The notes beneath the pieces are model-generated. The model ran no database searches. It saw only the letters and a list, made by a program, of their open reading frames with translations, and was not told the DNA's origin. A DNA stretch of 64,000 bases, taken from Euonymus europaeus (Eukaryota > Streptophyta > Magnoliopsida > Celastrales > Celastraceae). The stretch's first letter is position 1; every line of letters begins with the position of its first letter. Both the position numbers and the translations under genes were made by a program. Shown here one piece after another: positions 47,561 through 59,677 of this stretch. The stretch spans positions 14,716,501 through 14,780,500 of the forward strand of contig OY756967.1 in assembly GCA_963580455.1 (NCBI GenBank), read 5' to 3'.

Positions 47561-49251
47561 TTAAAGCATCTTTTACATTTCTATCATAGATATCATAGCA
47601 TAAAGATTTAAAGGATGAGAGTTGACCGTCGAATTCAATCTTGATTTTTTTTGAATGTCTTTTAAGAAGTATCCAATGATAAGCTCTTTAGGATGCTTGT
47701 GCTTGTCATTCACTTGAAGCCTATTTCCTTGATTATTAGAGATGCCCGATTCTATATCTTTACCATACTTATCATGATCTTCATTATTAGACATAGGTTC
47801 CACTTGGTTTTCCTAATTTGTTGTAGCATCATTTGAGATTGCCATCTCCTTCAAGCTTCCCACCAATAAATCATCATCCTCTTCTATTTGTAAATCATGA
47901 CCTCCATTAGAGTGTGAACTCTTTGGATGATCTAGCCCTTCATAACCTGAAATTTCTTCCTCTAAAAGTACAATTGGATCAAGTGAAAACATATCATTGA
48001 ATTTGACATGCACACTTTCTTCCACAACCTTAGACTTAACATTAAAACTCTATAAGCTCTAGAATGAGTAGAATAACCAAGAAATATACCAATTTCACTC
48101 TTAGCATCAAACTTATCAAGGTTTTCTTTTGTATTCAAAATATAGCATTTACAACCAAAAACTCTAAAATAGTCAACTTTAGGCTTCCTAGCATACAAAA
48201 GCTCATATGAAGTCTTTTTCAAAATCTTTCTAATAGACAACCTATTAGAAACATAACATGCATTATTTATAGATTCGGGCAAAAAGTGTTTAGGTAAGGC
48301 GTATTTAAGCATCATGGTTCTACCTAACTCTTGTAGTGTCCTATTTTTTTCTTTCAACAACTTAATTTTGTCGTGGTGTTCTAGGTGCACAAAAATTATG
48401 TGTAATGCCATAAGAGTCACATAAAGCATTAAATTCATAGTTTTTAAATTCACCTCCATGGTCACTCCTAATTTTGGAAACATGCAATTCATACTCATGC
48501 AATGCATCACTTTTATGAGCTAAAAATAAACACCAAGTAAATCTTGAATAATCATCAACAATAACAAATGCATAATACTTGCCACCTAGACTTTTTGTCC
48601 TATTAGGACCAAACAAATCAATATGCAATAGTTGAAGTGGCCTAGAAGTAGAAACAACATTTTTTGATTTAAAAGACTCCTTAATTTGCTTACCTCTAAT
48701 GCAATGTTCACATATAATTGAATCACCAAACTTCAACTTGGGTAAGCCTCTAACTAATTCTTTTGAACTAAGCTTTCTCAAAGTAGAAACACCTACATGA
48801 CCCAATCTTCTATGCCAATGCAACACAGCATTATTAGAAGTAATCAAACATGTCATATTATCACTCATCATATTCAAGTCAAGTGCATACATATGACCTA
48901 TTTTAACATTGGATGTAATGATATTATCATGCTCATCTACAGTACAACATTTACCTTTCTTAAAATGAGAATCAAATCCTTTATTCGCTAATTGACTATT
49001 GCTAAGCAAATAAAATTGCAACCTTTCAACCAAAAGACAATCATTTAGAGAAAATGAACCTTTACCAACTGATCCTATGCCTATAATCTTTCCCTTGGAA
49101 TTGTCTCCAAAAGTGACATAAGCACCATTCTTCTTTTCCTTGAATGAAGTAAATAAGGTTCGATCTCCACTCATGTGCCTTGAGCATCCACTATCCAAGT
49201 ACCATTGGCATGGATTGGATGAAGACTTGAAGCATACCTAACCATGTGAAT
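47561..49251 (-). pseudogene. pol (PR-IN): SIRE-like protease and integrase, broken
   Basis: The frame at 48362-49198 starts MDSGCSRHMSGDRTLF (protease) and continues through HWHRRLGHVGVSTLRKLS, CEHCIRGKQIK, LLHIDLFGPNRTKSL and SKIRSDHGGEF. An in-frame stop replaces Gly in the QQNG motif near 48362, followed by a one-base A insertion. About 11 codons between SDAL and ELHVSKIR are missing relative to the plus copy. The integrase C-terminus and linker continue in 47573-48510. Confidence 0.9.
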
Positions 49252-51620
49252 TCAAAAGACCTTAGGTATCCAAACTTTGGATCCTTGAGGGTTAGATACA
49301 ATAGCATATACATTCAATTTAAGCACAACAGTTGCATAATCAATTTTGTCATCATATTTCAAGCACTTTGGCACCCAAACCTTTTTCAAACTCATTTTCC
49401 TCACTCTAGGGTGTGTGGCCCTAGATGAAGATGCACCACCCAAGGGGTGAGCACCTTTGGCCTTGGCTTTTGAAGCCTTCGCCGAGCCTTGCATGGTCCT
49501 TGGAGCTTTAGTCAAGTCTTCTTTAGGTCTTACAAGCTTAACCGATTCTTTATTTTCACATTTAGAACCATCAAGAGTCATAGCATCATAACCATGTCCA
49601 CTCTTATCTAAATAATGCCTTTGAGAGGCCAACATTTCATCCAATTTCAAGGAACTCATGACAAATTTAGACAATTGAGTTTCTAGAAATCTATTCTTTT
49701 CTTTTATCATATTAAGCTCATGTTGCAATGAAGTAGTATTGGAAGCATTAGACACTCATGTTCATCCCATGTAACCAATTCTTCTTCTAACTCAAGCACC
49801 CTAGCTTTAAGATGATCATAATCATGCATTTTCACATTTGATTTTTCAGCCATACAAGCATTCCATCAAGCATAAGATATTTTCCTTTTAAATACTTATT
49901 CTCGTCAATCAAAACATCTTGCTCAAGTATCATATCATCATTTTTAGCACATATAGAAACATACTTGACATTCAATTCCTCGAGTTCACTAACATGCATT
50001 TAATCAATTTTCATAAGTCTAGCATTTTCTTTCTTAAGTTGTTTGCACTTTCTAAGCAACATACCATGAGAATCACATAAATCATCATAATTGGCATACA
50101 ATTCATCATAGGTTAAGAGAGTAGAGTCTTTTACCATCTCTGTGACAGCCCGACCCGGATTTATTGACACCACCGGTGGTCACTGATTTTACACAAGCCC
50201 ATGGGCCACTACCCCCAACCCATCCCCAGCCCACTAGTATTTCAAGTGACTGAGAGGTTATTGCTAGAATTCGAACTCTCCACCTAGCCTTTAACATAGT
50301 GCCCATGGCAACCTATGTCACCAGCTAAGCCATGGCTTAGTTGGTGGTGGGAGATGCCCATCAAAGGGTGTTGAGGAGTTCGACTCCTAGCACCAACAAC
50401 CTCCTTGGTAAATCACTTAAGTGTGGAGTCAAGGGATGTGCGACGCCAGGTGCCGGGCGGGCCCATGAGGCTGTCATGCTGGGCTGGGTCGTCACAATCT
50501 CATCTTGAGAAGATGAGTCAATTTTCTTCCCTTTTATCATAAGACAAAAGTGTGCCTTATGCTCCATCTCATCCTCACTTGATGAGCTTGAAGAAGAATC
50601 ATCCCATGTAGCTTTTAAAGCTTTCTTTTTCTCCTTGCCTTTGCCCATATGATATTTTTTTGTTGTCTTTGGACATTCGGTGAGAAAGTGACCAACCTTG
50701 CCACAATTGAAACAAGTTGGTTTCTCTCTTTCCTTCTCCTTCTCATTGCCTTTGAACTTTCAATTCTTGAATCCACCTCTCTTGTTCTTCAAAAATTTCT
50801 TGAAATTCTTCACCATCATAGCCATCTCATCATCGCTATCCTTATCACTTTCACTACTTGAAGAACTCTCTTCATCCTTAACCTTAGAAGCCATGACGTC
50901 TTTATATTTAGTAGTCACAAGGGCAATGCCCTTTTTCTTTTGAGGCTCTTCATCCACTCTATTCAACACTTTCATCTCACGAGTCATCAAGCTTCCAATA
51001 AGTTCATCCAACTTCAAAGTCCTCGAGTCTTTAGCCTCCTCAATGGCGGTCACCTTCTCACTCCAATTTCTAGGGAAACTCCTTAGAACTTTTTGCACCT
51101 TATCATGCATAGGGTAAGGTTTACCAAGAGCATTCAAATCATTGTATATCCATGTCAACCTATTAAATATGTCACTAATGCATTCACCTTCAAGCATTTT
51201 AAACAATTCATACTTTTGCACTAACGTATTAATTTTGCAATCTTTAACTTGACTAGTTCCTTCATGCTTTAATTCTAACATTTTCCAAATCTCTTGAGCA
51301 TTAGTGCATGCACTAATATGATCATACTCACCCCTAGCTAATGCAATGTGTAGCAAATTAATTGCCTTCTCATTTAAACTTACCTTTTTATCATCATTCT
51401 CACTATACTCAATCCCCAACTTAGAAACTAGCTATTCACAAACTTTTTTAGTAGGAATGAAAAGTTCATTCTCTATTACTCTCCATAATGCCATGTCTAT
51501 ACTCCTAAGGAAAATCATCATCCTATTTTTCCAAAAACCATAATCCTTGCCATCAAAGAAAAGTGGCCTATTTGATGACAAGCCCTCAGCATCATGTGGT
51601 CTAGTATTAGTGCAAGCCAT
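49252..51620 (-). pseudogene. gag: SIRE-like gag, nearly complete but interrupted
   Basis: It starts at the ATG of MACTNTRPHDAEGLSSNRPL (51620), 58 bp inside the 5' LTR. The UBN2-type Gag domain (KDYGFWKNRMMIFLRSIDMA, IWKMLELKHEGTSQVK) has a nonsense codon at about 51432. After the frame at 50760-51419 comes an intact CCHC knuckle (CFNCGKVGHFLTEC, about 50690-50735), an acidic Ser-rich stretch, the 356-bp insertion (50141-50496), a frameshifted coiled coil (49750-50130) and the C-terminal frame 49252-49755, ending IPKVF then TGA. This copy shows what the plus element has lost at its gag start. Confidence 0.9.
50141..50496. mobile_element. 356-bp LTR-like/TRIM-like element with two opposed tRNA-type promoters
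   Basis: It starts TGTGACAGCCCGACCC, ends GGGCTGGGTCGTCACA, and is flanked by ATCTC (50136-50140, 50497-50501). The plus SIRE copy (15418-15435) shows the empty site. The ends are near-inverted repeats and have TG...CA. Inside, on the plus strand, TGGCTTAGTTGG (50333-50344) matches a pol III A box and AGTTCGACTCC (50377-50387) a B box, 32 bp apart. On the minus strand TGGCTTAGCTGG (50332-50321) and AGTTCGAATTC (50277-50267) form a second pair, 43 bp apart. The A boxes abut in a near-perfect palindrome at 50321-50344. Size and ends suggest a solo LTR of a TRIM, or a composite SINE. Confidence 0.75.
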
Positions 51621-51654
51621 TTGATCTAAGCTAGAACGTTAATTCTAATGCTTT

Positions 51655-51677
51655 GCTAACCTCGCTTCAAAACCAAT
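51655..51677 (-). other. Degenerate primer-binding site of the minus SIRE-like element
   Basis: On the minus strand TGGTTTTGAAGCGAGGTTAG begins two to three bases after the LTR end. It aligns with the initiator-tRNA-Met complement TGGTATCAGAGC at about 8 of 12 positions. Confidence 0.55.
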
Positions 51678-54145
51678 TGAAATCACTAGGCTAACACAAG
51701 AGGGGGGGGGGGATTGTGTCTCCAAAAACTAAGTATAAACCCCAAATTCAAAACCACAATCTAAAAATTGACAAATGATCAAAATAGTGTATAGAGTACA
51801 AATTTGCCAACCAATCAAGTAAAATAATATTTGACCTAGCAATTCAAGTTGGAATGCAATGAAATTTGGTATGCAATATCACAACACCTTAATGAATACT
51901 ATATCAAAACGTCAGATCAAAATTCAAAGTTTAGCTATATGAATAGTGCACAGACAGTTAGCTATTCCAGAAAATTAACTATCAAAAGTATACCTAGAAT
52001 TCACTAATCACAAGTTGTTCAGCCACAAGCAATTCCCAACAAGCAACACCCTAATATCAATTTCTAAGGAACATAAATCACTAATAGCACCAAACAAGAA
52101 AGGAAATCAAAAATAGAGTGCACAAGGGTATATAGTGGTTCGGTCCTCACACCTACATCCACTACCTAAGCCCTCAAGCTTAGGATTTCCAAATCCACTA
52201 AAGGATATAAGTGATTTTTGCAAGTTCACCACAAACTTAGGGTTTTCAAGCACACCCCAAACTTGTACACCACCAAGGTTTGAAGCTAACCTTAAACTTT
52301 CACACACCTCTCAAAGGTAATGCCCTTAAAAGGGAATTTTACAAGTGATTTGGTTTTTGGTTCTCTCAAGATTAGCTCTAAGCTATTTGGATGATAAACA
52401 CTTAATCTCTCAAAGTAAAGCTCACGGGTAGGATATAAATTTGGCTCAAATTTGTGGCTTTCACTCAACGAAAGATTCACACAAAGTCTCACAAGGATGG
52501 AAATAAGTTTAGGAGAAACTTTGTGGATAGTAGCTCAAGAACACTCAAAGAAATACGTTAATGATTTTGGCTTCAAAGTGTGTCTTAGCTTGAGATTGAT
52601 GAGGAGAAGATGATGAAAGTAATCTCAGAAAATGATGATCAAAAGATCAAGGGAAGATCACTCAAAGATTGTAGATTCAAGAACAAAAGCTCTCTAGGTA
52701 ATTTTTTGCACATAAGTTTTCCAAATGTGGAATGAAGCATGACTTTCCTCTTCATTTTTCTCCATTGAATCTTGGCCATTGGATTTTGTTAATCTTCAAT
52801 CTCAGCCCTCAATCATCTTATAATCTCTGCCCTTCATCTTCAAAAATGAAGTCAATCAACACCATTGAAAGACTAGCCGTTATTGACTTTTGGTCAACCT
52901 TTTATTCGAATTTCAAATATTGGCTCCAAGGTTTGTTTTGATCTTTTGTGCTTCTTGTTAAACTCTTCTTCATGCTTAGAAAGGCTTCAAAAGTAAACCA
53001 AACAACCCTTGCAAGGCTCACACAAAATTCCCCCCAAAATACTTGAAATCAAGAACATAATAGTACATGGTGATGTGGACAATCTCCTCCAAGTGTTTTG
53101 GCTCCAACCTTTTTCATTTGATTTCAAATGAATCTAAGGCTTCTATAACTCCCTCTCAAGGCTCCTAAGACTTTCTAGAAGGATTATGATCGAACCCCTA
53201 CGCCAAATAAATCGTCCAGCATGAATTCAACCTAGTCTAACCCATGGAAAGTCAATTTGAGGAATTTAGACTATTTTGGTTAAGAAATGGGTTGCACCAA
53301 TTTAAGTCTTCTTAACTCCAAATTTGGTGAACTTTCTCAATACATATATCTTAGACCCTTTCCTAAATAACTCTTTCAATGTAGCTCACATAATCTCAAT
53401 TGCTCCCAAATAGGGTTTCCTAGGGGATTTCGGGTTCTAGGGCACTTTAAGCCTAAAAAATGAAACCTCAATGCTCCATGACCATTTAATATCTTCAATT
53501 CATGTCCCAAATAAGTCTATGATTTGTACGTACAAATAAATGAGTGATAGAACACTCCAATTTTGCTTGTAAGCTCAAAGAGCTTCAATGCTTGCAATTG
53601 GGTTAACCAATATGATATAAACTCAATAAAATTTAAGTAATCACATGATAAATAAATTTATCCATATAAGAATGTGCATACAAAATTTCACTTATAATTG
53701 AGATCGTTTGGTCATTCAATTTGATCATGCAAATCTCAACTAGGCTAGTTTCACAACTGCACTAGTGAATTAATTTCAACTGAAAAATTGAACATGATAG
53801 ACTTAAAATTGAACTGAAAATATTTGACAATGAAAAATTCCAGAGTTTCTTAAAAATAATTTTCAAAACAAGAATCAAGTCAATCAGAGATCATATGAAT
53901 AAGTTATGACAATTCAACCAACATGTGCAGTGTGTGATGTCTGGACAATTTTTGTAATAAAAAATGAACAAGTCCAAAATCATCAAATTCATATAAAATA
54001 TTATCAAACATGGTTCCAAAGATATATAATGAAGCTTAAATTATTAGTAGATAAAATACATTTCATGATTTATCCAAAAGCACAATCAAATAGTCCAATA
54101 TGTATTTTTTCATCAAAATACAAATTTAGGACATATGGTCCAACA
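51678..54145 (-). repeat. 5' LTR of the minus SIRE-like element
   Basis: About 2.47 kb, a full-length LTR from TGAAATCA to CCAACA. It contains an 11-G run (51702-51712) where the plus copy has 22 C and the partner LTR only three G. It retains the terminal TGTTGGACCATATGTCC (element strand) missing from the partner. Confidence 0.9.
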
Positions 54146-54150
54146 CAAGG

Positions 54151-54796
54151 GTGACGCCGATTGAGGTGAGGATGGTGGTTATGAGTGAAGGTGATGCTCG
54201 GGTGGTGATGATGAAGTGAGTTACGAGTCAGAGGGAGAAGAGCTAGGATGACAAGAGGTGAGGTCTTGTGGTGTTTTTGGGTGGTCTCCGGTTGAGAAAC
54301 TAGAGGAAGTGTCTAGTTAGGATCCGAGAGAAAGTCAGACTTTTTTTCCACCTTTGATGGGTGATGCTGTGAGATGTTTATTGGAGGGTCATGGGCTCTT
54401 CCTTCAATGGTTTGAGTTGTGTGTCATTTTTTATGGCAGTTTGCAGGGGATGAGTAGGGATGATAATGAGAGTTTATGGTGAGACAGTGGGTGATAAATG
54501 GTGAGATGGAGTAGTGATGCAGTCATGAATAAATGTGGGGGAAAGTCCATGGGCTGGGTTAGGTTTTAGGCTTATGGGTTGAGGGCTATTGGACTTTATG
54601 TTTGGGCTTGATTTGGGTTTCAAGTTCGGTAAGAATTTGGATTAAGCTTATGGGGTATTTGGGTTTTAGTTATGCCTACGGGCTTAGGGTTTTCTTTTAT
54701 TTTTTATTTTTTGTTTTTTCTTCTTTATTATTTTTCATTATTACTACTAAACACAATTAAAATAAAATTCGGACCGGACAAAAATAGGATACTACA
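54151..54796 (-). repeat. Ogre/Tat 5' LTR, outer part
   Basis: Matches 1300-1970. It ends ACTACA at 54796, the same terminus as the left LTR at 1970. The next five bases, AATGG, would be the target duplication, but the partner lies outside the window. Confidence 0.85.
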
Positions 54797-54889
54797 AATG
54801 GCTTACCGAGTTGGGGAGGAAAGGTTATGTCGCACACTTGGCTTTGACTTTGATGGAGGAAGCTGACCATAAAAGTGATTGGAAATAGC
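54797..54889 (+). other. Possible disrupted coding fragment beside the Ogre insertion
   Basis: Immediately after the LTR an open stretch encodes WLTELGRKGYVAHLALTLME and EADHKSDWK then TAG. The composition looks protein-like and its base content is higher in GC than the following AT-rich DNA. It could be the last part of a host exon split by the Ogre insertion, whose other part would lie left of the window. I do not recognise the protein; chance is possible. Confidence 0.22.
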
Positions 54890-56930
54890 TTAGGCTGACG
54901 AGACCATTCGACCAAAGATGTAGCTGGGGAGAGGAATTTAAGGTGAATTTGAGAGAATTTTAGATGAACTTTAGATGTGTTTTATATTTTTTATTTATAA
55001 AAATAATATTCAAGTACCACAAAGAAAATAATTTTTTTAACAGATCTATTTTTTTAAATCTGTTTTTAAAATTTCAAATCATAATCTTTTTTAAAAGAGA
55101 AAAAATAAAATAATTTCTAAACACACTAATCTCTATAAAAAAATCATAATTTTAAAAAAGTTTTTTGTTGATAAGTCCTTATATGGACTTTCTATTCCAT
55201 TATCTTTTTAAATTGTTTGTAACACAATACACCCTTAAGTATTTGAATCTTGTACCAATAAGAACCAATTTAATGTTTTAGATGATTTAATGACAAGTTT
55301 ACCCTCCTTTTCCCTCTCACTCTCTCTCTCCACCTCTCACACACAACCTTGCCAATAATGGGTCATTTTCGTTCGACCACCATTTTTGTTGCCCTAATCA
55401 CCAAAACAAAGCTTGGATTTTCAGGAGAAAAACTCAACAAACCACGAAAATTTTCATACACCGTGGCCACTGAAACTTCTCTCATTCGATTCGGCCAACT
55501 CTGACTATCGTTTTGGAAACCAAAGACATCTTTGAACTCACAAGAGTGAGAGCTATGATTCTCAACCAGTTTTCGGGTGTATTAGTGAGTTTTATGAAAA
55601 TCCTCTAAATTCTGGGTAAGAAATCATCCGATTTTTTTTGCTTAATTTCAAAAAATATTCTGAATTTTTTTGTTGAGTTTTGCAAAATCCTCTGAATTCT
55701 GGGTAATTTTGACAAATCCTCTAATCATATGAATTTTTGATTATTTTTTGTTTGATTTTGAGAAATCCTCTGACTTTTTTTATAGGAAATTCAGAGGATT
55801 TCTTGTAATAGGATTTAAAGTTTAGGAGTTTGCGGTTTTGGAGTTTAAGAGATTAGAGTTTAGTGTTTAGAGTTTAGAGTTTATAATTTAGGGTTTTGGG
55901 GTTTACGAGATTATAATTTAGTGTTTAGGATTTTGGGGTATAGGACTCAAGGTTTAAGGTTTTGGGGTTTAGCGTTTGGGAATATTGGTTAGTAAAATTT
56001 TATGATTTTCTTCTAATTTTTGTAAATTAATCTTAATCATTTGTAAGATTTTTTGTTCAAATTTAAAGCTGGAATTGTGTTAACATTCAAAAGATTTCTT
56101 GAAAATTTATATGATTTCTAGTAATAAGATTTAAAGTTTAGGGTTTTGGATATTAGAGTTTATGATTTTGGGGTTTAGGTGATTAGGATTTAGTGTTCAA
56201 GATTCTTGGGTTTAGGGTTAGCAATGTAGGATTTAGAGTTTTGGGTTACTTTTGTTTGATTTACATAAATTTTATAATTGCTTGATATATTTTTGAGATT
56301 TTCTGAATTCTTTTGCTTAATTTTCAATACTTCTCTCATTTGTTTTGTTTGATTTTGTCCAAGTTTAAGAAATTTTCTGAATCTTCTTTCTTTTTTTGTT
56401 TGAGTTTCAAAAATTCTATAATTTTTGATATGTTTTATGAAATTTTTTTGCTTAATTTTGAAAATTATTTTGATTTGTTTGTGTGATTTTTAAGAAATTC
56501 TCTGAATTTTTGATATGTTTGAAAAATTCTTTGAATTCTGGATAAATTTGAGAAATCATCTAAGTTCATTTAGAGGATTTAACAAATGAACATTTAAACA
56601 TATCGACAATGGATCTTATTGAAAAGAGTTTTTCAAGCTGATTCTGAATTTATATATTTGTATATATTTTTTAAATCTGACTTGTATTTTGAGTAATAAA
56701 AATATTTTAAAGTTTTTAAAAGAAAAAATTAAAAGGAATTTGATAATTTTAGCATATGTCAGGCGTATATGAATTTATTAGAATAAGGGTAGATTTGTCA
56801 ATAATTATTTGAAGAATGTATTGGAATATTGAAAAAGTTGAAGGTAATTAATATAATACACATTTTTATTAAAAGATTTATTGGAAATATCTCTTTTAAA
56901 ATAATAAAATAAAATAATTAATAGAATATA
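54890..56930. other. AT-rich flanking DNA without recognisable genes
   Basis: Long A/T runs, frequent phrases such as TTTGAGAAATCCTCTGAATT repeated in variants between 55600 and 56600, and a CT-rich patch at 55310-55345. No ORF of note or structured RNA is visible. The repeated phrases suggest decayed tandem duplication. Confidence 0.55.
55812..56240 (+). repeat. Degenerate telomere-like TTTAGGG repeats
   Basis: Two clusters (about 55812-55980 and 56125-56240) of variants such as AGGGTTTTGGGGTTTA, GTTTAGAGTTTAGAGTT and GTTTAGGGTTA. They approximate the plant telomere unit TTTAGGG with many changes and could be old interstitial telomere-like DNA or simple-sequence drift. Confidence 0.55.
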
Positions 56931-57360
56931 CATTTTTATTAAATGATTTATTTTGGAATATCCCTTTTAAAAAAAATTAATGAGCTAAAAACCCATTATA
57001 GCAGCCTAGAGAATTCCCAAAGAACTCTATTCCATTCTCGAGTGGCAAGCACCCCGCTGCTCCGAATACTCCTTTATTTTCTATTCGACTCCAATCGAAA
57101 ATTTGATGCGAGTAATTCTTCACTTCACTCCAGGCGTATATTCCTATCTTCGTGGATAGCAGGAGAGCTGTGTGGAACAATGCAGTTTTGTATGAGCTTC
57201 TAGATTCTGAGACTTCAGAGTCGATAATATTAAATTTGGATTCCTAAATTGATTGTCAAATGCCACATCGTACAGAAGTTTGAGAGCCTTTCTTTGCTTG
57301 TGTTTTTGTTAACATAAACGGCAACAGAACCATTACGGTATGCACATGATGATTGCAAGC
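56931..57360. other. Flank segment with exon-like composition, unassigned
   Basis: Bases 56985-57240 are much less AT-biased than their left neighbour and open in three frames: plus 56943-57203, minus 56977-57180, and a plus frame reading IPIFVDSRRAVWNNAVLYEL. None is recognised. The stretch ends at CAAGC (57356-57360), the left target copy of the next gypsy element. Confidence 0.3.
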
Positions 57361-58960
57361 TGTAACGCCCCGTTTCCGGAACGTCACATGGTGCTAACCG
57401 CACTTTCCTAGGTCATCAATGTGATCCACTTCCTTAGTCATTAACCCTAGTTCACTTAAACAGGACAATAACCCCAGTCAAAAATCCGGCAGCATCTCCC
57501 AGTATATCGGAGAATGCCAACCTATAACAAAACCCAGCAATATTATCTCATACAACAAGCGTGGAAATAAACAAAGTGCAACGCACTCACTATGCCCAAA
57601 TCCTAACCCTCCTCCAAGTGCCATCCATACCACCACTCCGTCTCTACTGATCCGCAACACCGGCACTAGTACCAGTCTCACCTATAGGAAGGAAGGAAAA
57701 TAAAAGGGTGAGCTAGAAGCTCAGGAGGGAAAAGAACGAACAATCATTATAGGCTGAATCCAATAAGAAGGCAATGCAACAATATGAAAACCCAAATGCT
57801 CCTGTCACATAACAAAACTATAACACTCGAGTGACCTTTATGGGGAAAACCAATCATAGTCCCATAATTCCAACTATGAATCATCAAACAACAATCAAGA
57901 CCATGATTATCTCAATCATGTCTTGATCACCACATCGGACACTCATCCTGGTTCTCCCAACCATCAATGGATGCGAGCCGACTCATCACATTTCCTCGTT
58001 CAATCATGATTCTCCAAACCATTAATGGATTAACTGTACCATCCCCGGAAATTCACCCAGTTGTGTGAGTCGCATCACACCCACAACGCAAGTATGTTGC
58101 CTCACATGAAGTCATTTGGTTTATGCCAAGCCCAACACCCAACCATCCTCCCGTGTGACGTTCAAGTAGTTCCTAGGGTATACCCGAGTCCATACTTGAG
58201 CATCCCATGCAATCTCTAATGCATTCATGCTTCATGCCATCAATTAATATATATATATATACTCAACCTATATATTTAAAGCTACTCATGATGCATGAAT
58301 GATCAACCATGCTCAATAAGTGATTGAACACGAAAAAGGGTTAATGGAATCTACATTTCAAGAGAAAATAAGAATAAATCTTAAGTTTGTTCTTCCTTAG
58401 AAACAATAAGGCAATAACAAAAACCCGGTGACCAATGGGAAAATAAGCCACAATTTAGAGAGCAAAAGAACGATATGAAATTGAATTGGTCAAGAAATCC
58501 GCTACCTCGATTAAGCACCACTTACAATAGCAAATTTCCAAAGTTTGGGTTTTCGGCCCTCTTTCACCCACCTATAGATTCAAGCATTCCGAGCCCACAA
58601 CATCATATTAACAACACTAATAAGCAATAATAACATGAAATCAAATACTAATCAAGAGAACTTACTTTCTCTCTCTAGGATTTTCCCCAAAATCCTCAAA
58701 CTTCTCCAAATTGAAAACCTAGCCTAAACCAATGATTCAAACTAGTAAAACAATCATAAATAACTCTAGAATCAACATATCTAAGCCCTACATTCCATCT
58801 ATAAAAATATCAAACAAATCAAGGAAAAACCCTAGAATTCCAAAACTATGAAAACTCACCTCAAACCTTCAAATCTTCCTTGATTCCACCTTGATTCTTG
58901 ATATGCTTCATGAATCCATGGAAAACGAAGCAAAAACCTCAACAAATCTCGTTCTCTCTC

Positions 58961-58995
<35 letters not shown>

Positions 58996-59413
58996 GGCTT
59001 CCTTTGAGGTTCTGTCCCAAATAGCCATTTCTAGTCTTTAAAAACTGAAATCCCGATAGCCGTCCGGACACCCTAAGTGACCGTCTGGACGGTTCATACC
59101 TGGAAAACCTTGCTGGCCTAGTTTCTTCATTAAGTGTCCGGACAGCTCCCTAGGGCGTCCGGACACCTTTTTTTTCTTATGAATTTTCCATAAATTTCAT
59201 AGCTGTCTTGGTCTAAGCTTCGATTTGATATATTATGGACCTAAAACGGATATGTGTGCTAAAAGTTATGACCTATTTAGTAAACCTTGTTCAAAGAACG
59301 AATCTTTACAGTCCTACACCACACAGGTGGTCCGTAACGTCTCCAAATTTATTTCCAACAACTTAATACTCAACATTTAACTAAAGTTAATATTTTTGGG
59401 TTGGGGTTTCACA
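57361..59413 (-). repeat. 3' LTR of the non-autonomous gypsy element
   Basis: 2053 bp from TGTAACGCCC to GGGGTTTCACA. Compared with the other LTR it lacks about 260 bp corresponding to 63005-63265. It has a CT microsatellite at 58966-58991 and a short (AT)n at about 58248-58261. Confidence 0.9.
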
Positions 59414-59430
59414 TCTCTTCCCTCTTAAAC
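59414..59430 (-). other. Polypurine tract of the non-autonomous gypsy element
   Basis: On the minus strand TTTAAGAGGGAAGAGA lies directly before the LTR start TGTGAAACC, as required for plus-strand priming. Confidence 0.75.
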
Positions 59431-59639
59431 AAATTTCGTCCCTGAAATTTAATAAACTTGCCTAAATCCCTAGGTTTGCACAACACATTAGACATGCTTG
59501 TTATCGCATCCTCAATCCATCATCCACATGGAACCCATTTTCTTCAGGATATAATTTGACCCGTATTGTCAACATACATACATACTCCGCTAATCATTTA
59601 GTTATTTCTCTCAATAGTGTATATACCAATCATATAGAT

Positions 59640-59677
<38 letters not shown>

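Larger units (their letters stand above)
42980..54145 (-). mobile_element. SIRE-like Ty1-copia retrotransposon, minus strand, in the Ogre 5' LTR
   Basis: Starts TGAAATCA at 42980 and ends GTCCAACA at 54145, flanked by CAAGC (42975-42979) and CAAGG (54146-54150), a duplication with one change. The other Ogre LTR has the uninterrupted site near 1300 (GATAGTCACGGGTGACG), confirming insertion. It is the same family as 12566-29176: identical domain order and about 2.4-kb LTRs. Both LTRs are nearly full length. Coding is more degraded than in the plus copy. A 356-bp short element sits in gag. Confidence 0.92.
1..54796 (-). mobile_element. Ogre/Tat-type Ty3-gypsy retrotransposon, host of the whole nest
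   Basis: Direct repeats at 1-1970 and at 41212-42974 plus 54151-54796 bracket a minus-strand internal region in the Ogre order: PBS, ORF1, gag, protease, RT, RNase H, integrase, then a long 3' region with tandem repeats. Protease (DNGSS), RT (PVPKKDGKVQMCVDYRDLN, YMDD) and gag (HSIENC) signatures are those of the Tat/Ogre group. After subtracting nested insertions the internal part is about 11 kb and the full LTR about 2.4 kb, a size normal for Ogre. The left LTR starts before base 1, so its outer end and target duplication cannot be seen. All ORFs carry stops or frameshifts, so the copy is dead. Lineage assignment is from remembered family motifs. Confidence 0.88.

Noticed and set aside
50321..50387. 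A genuine tRNA gene
   Set aside because: A and B boxes are present, but no acceptor stem or anticodon arm folds around them, and the segment sits inside a mobile element with target duplications.
55812..56240. True telomere or chromosome end
   Set aside because: The TTTAGGG-like units are short, highly degenerate and embedded between ordinary flank and a gypsy element.
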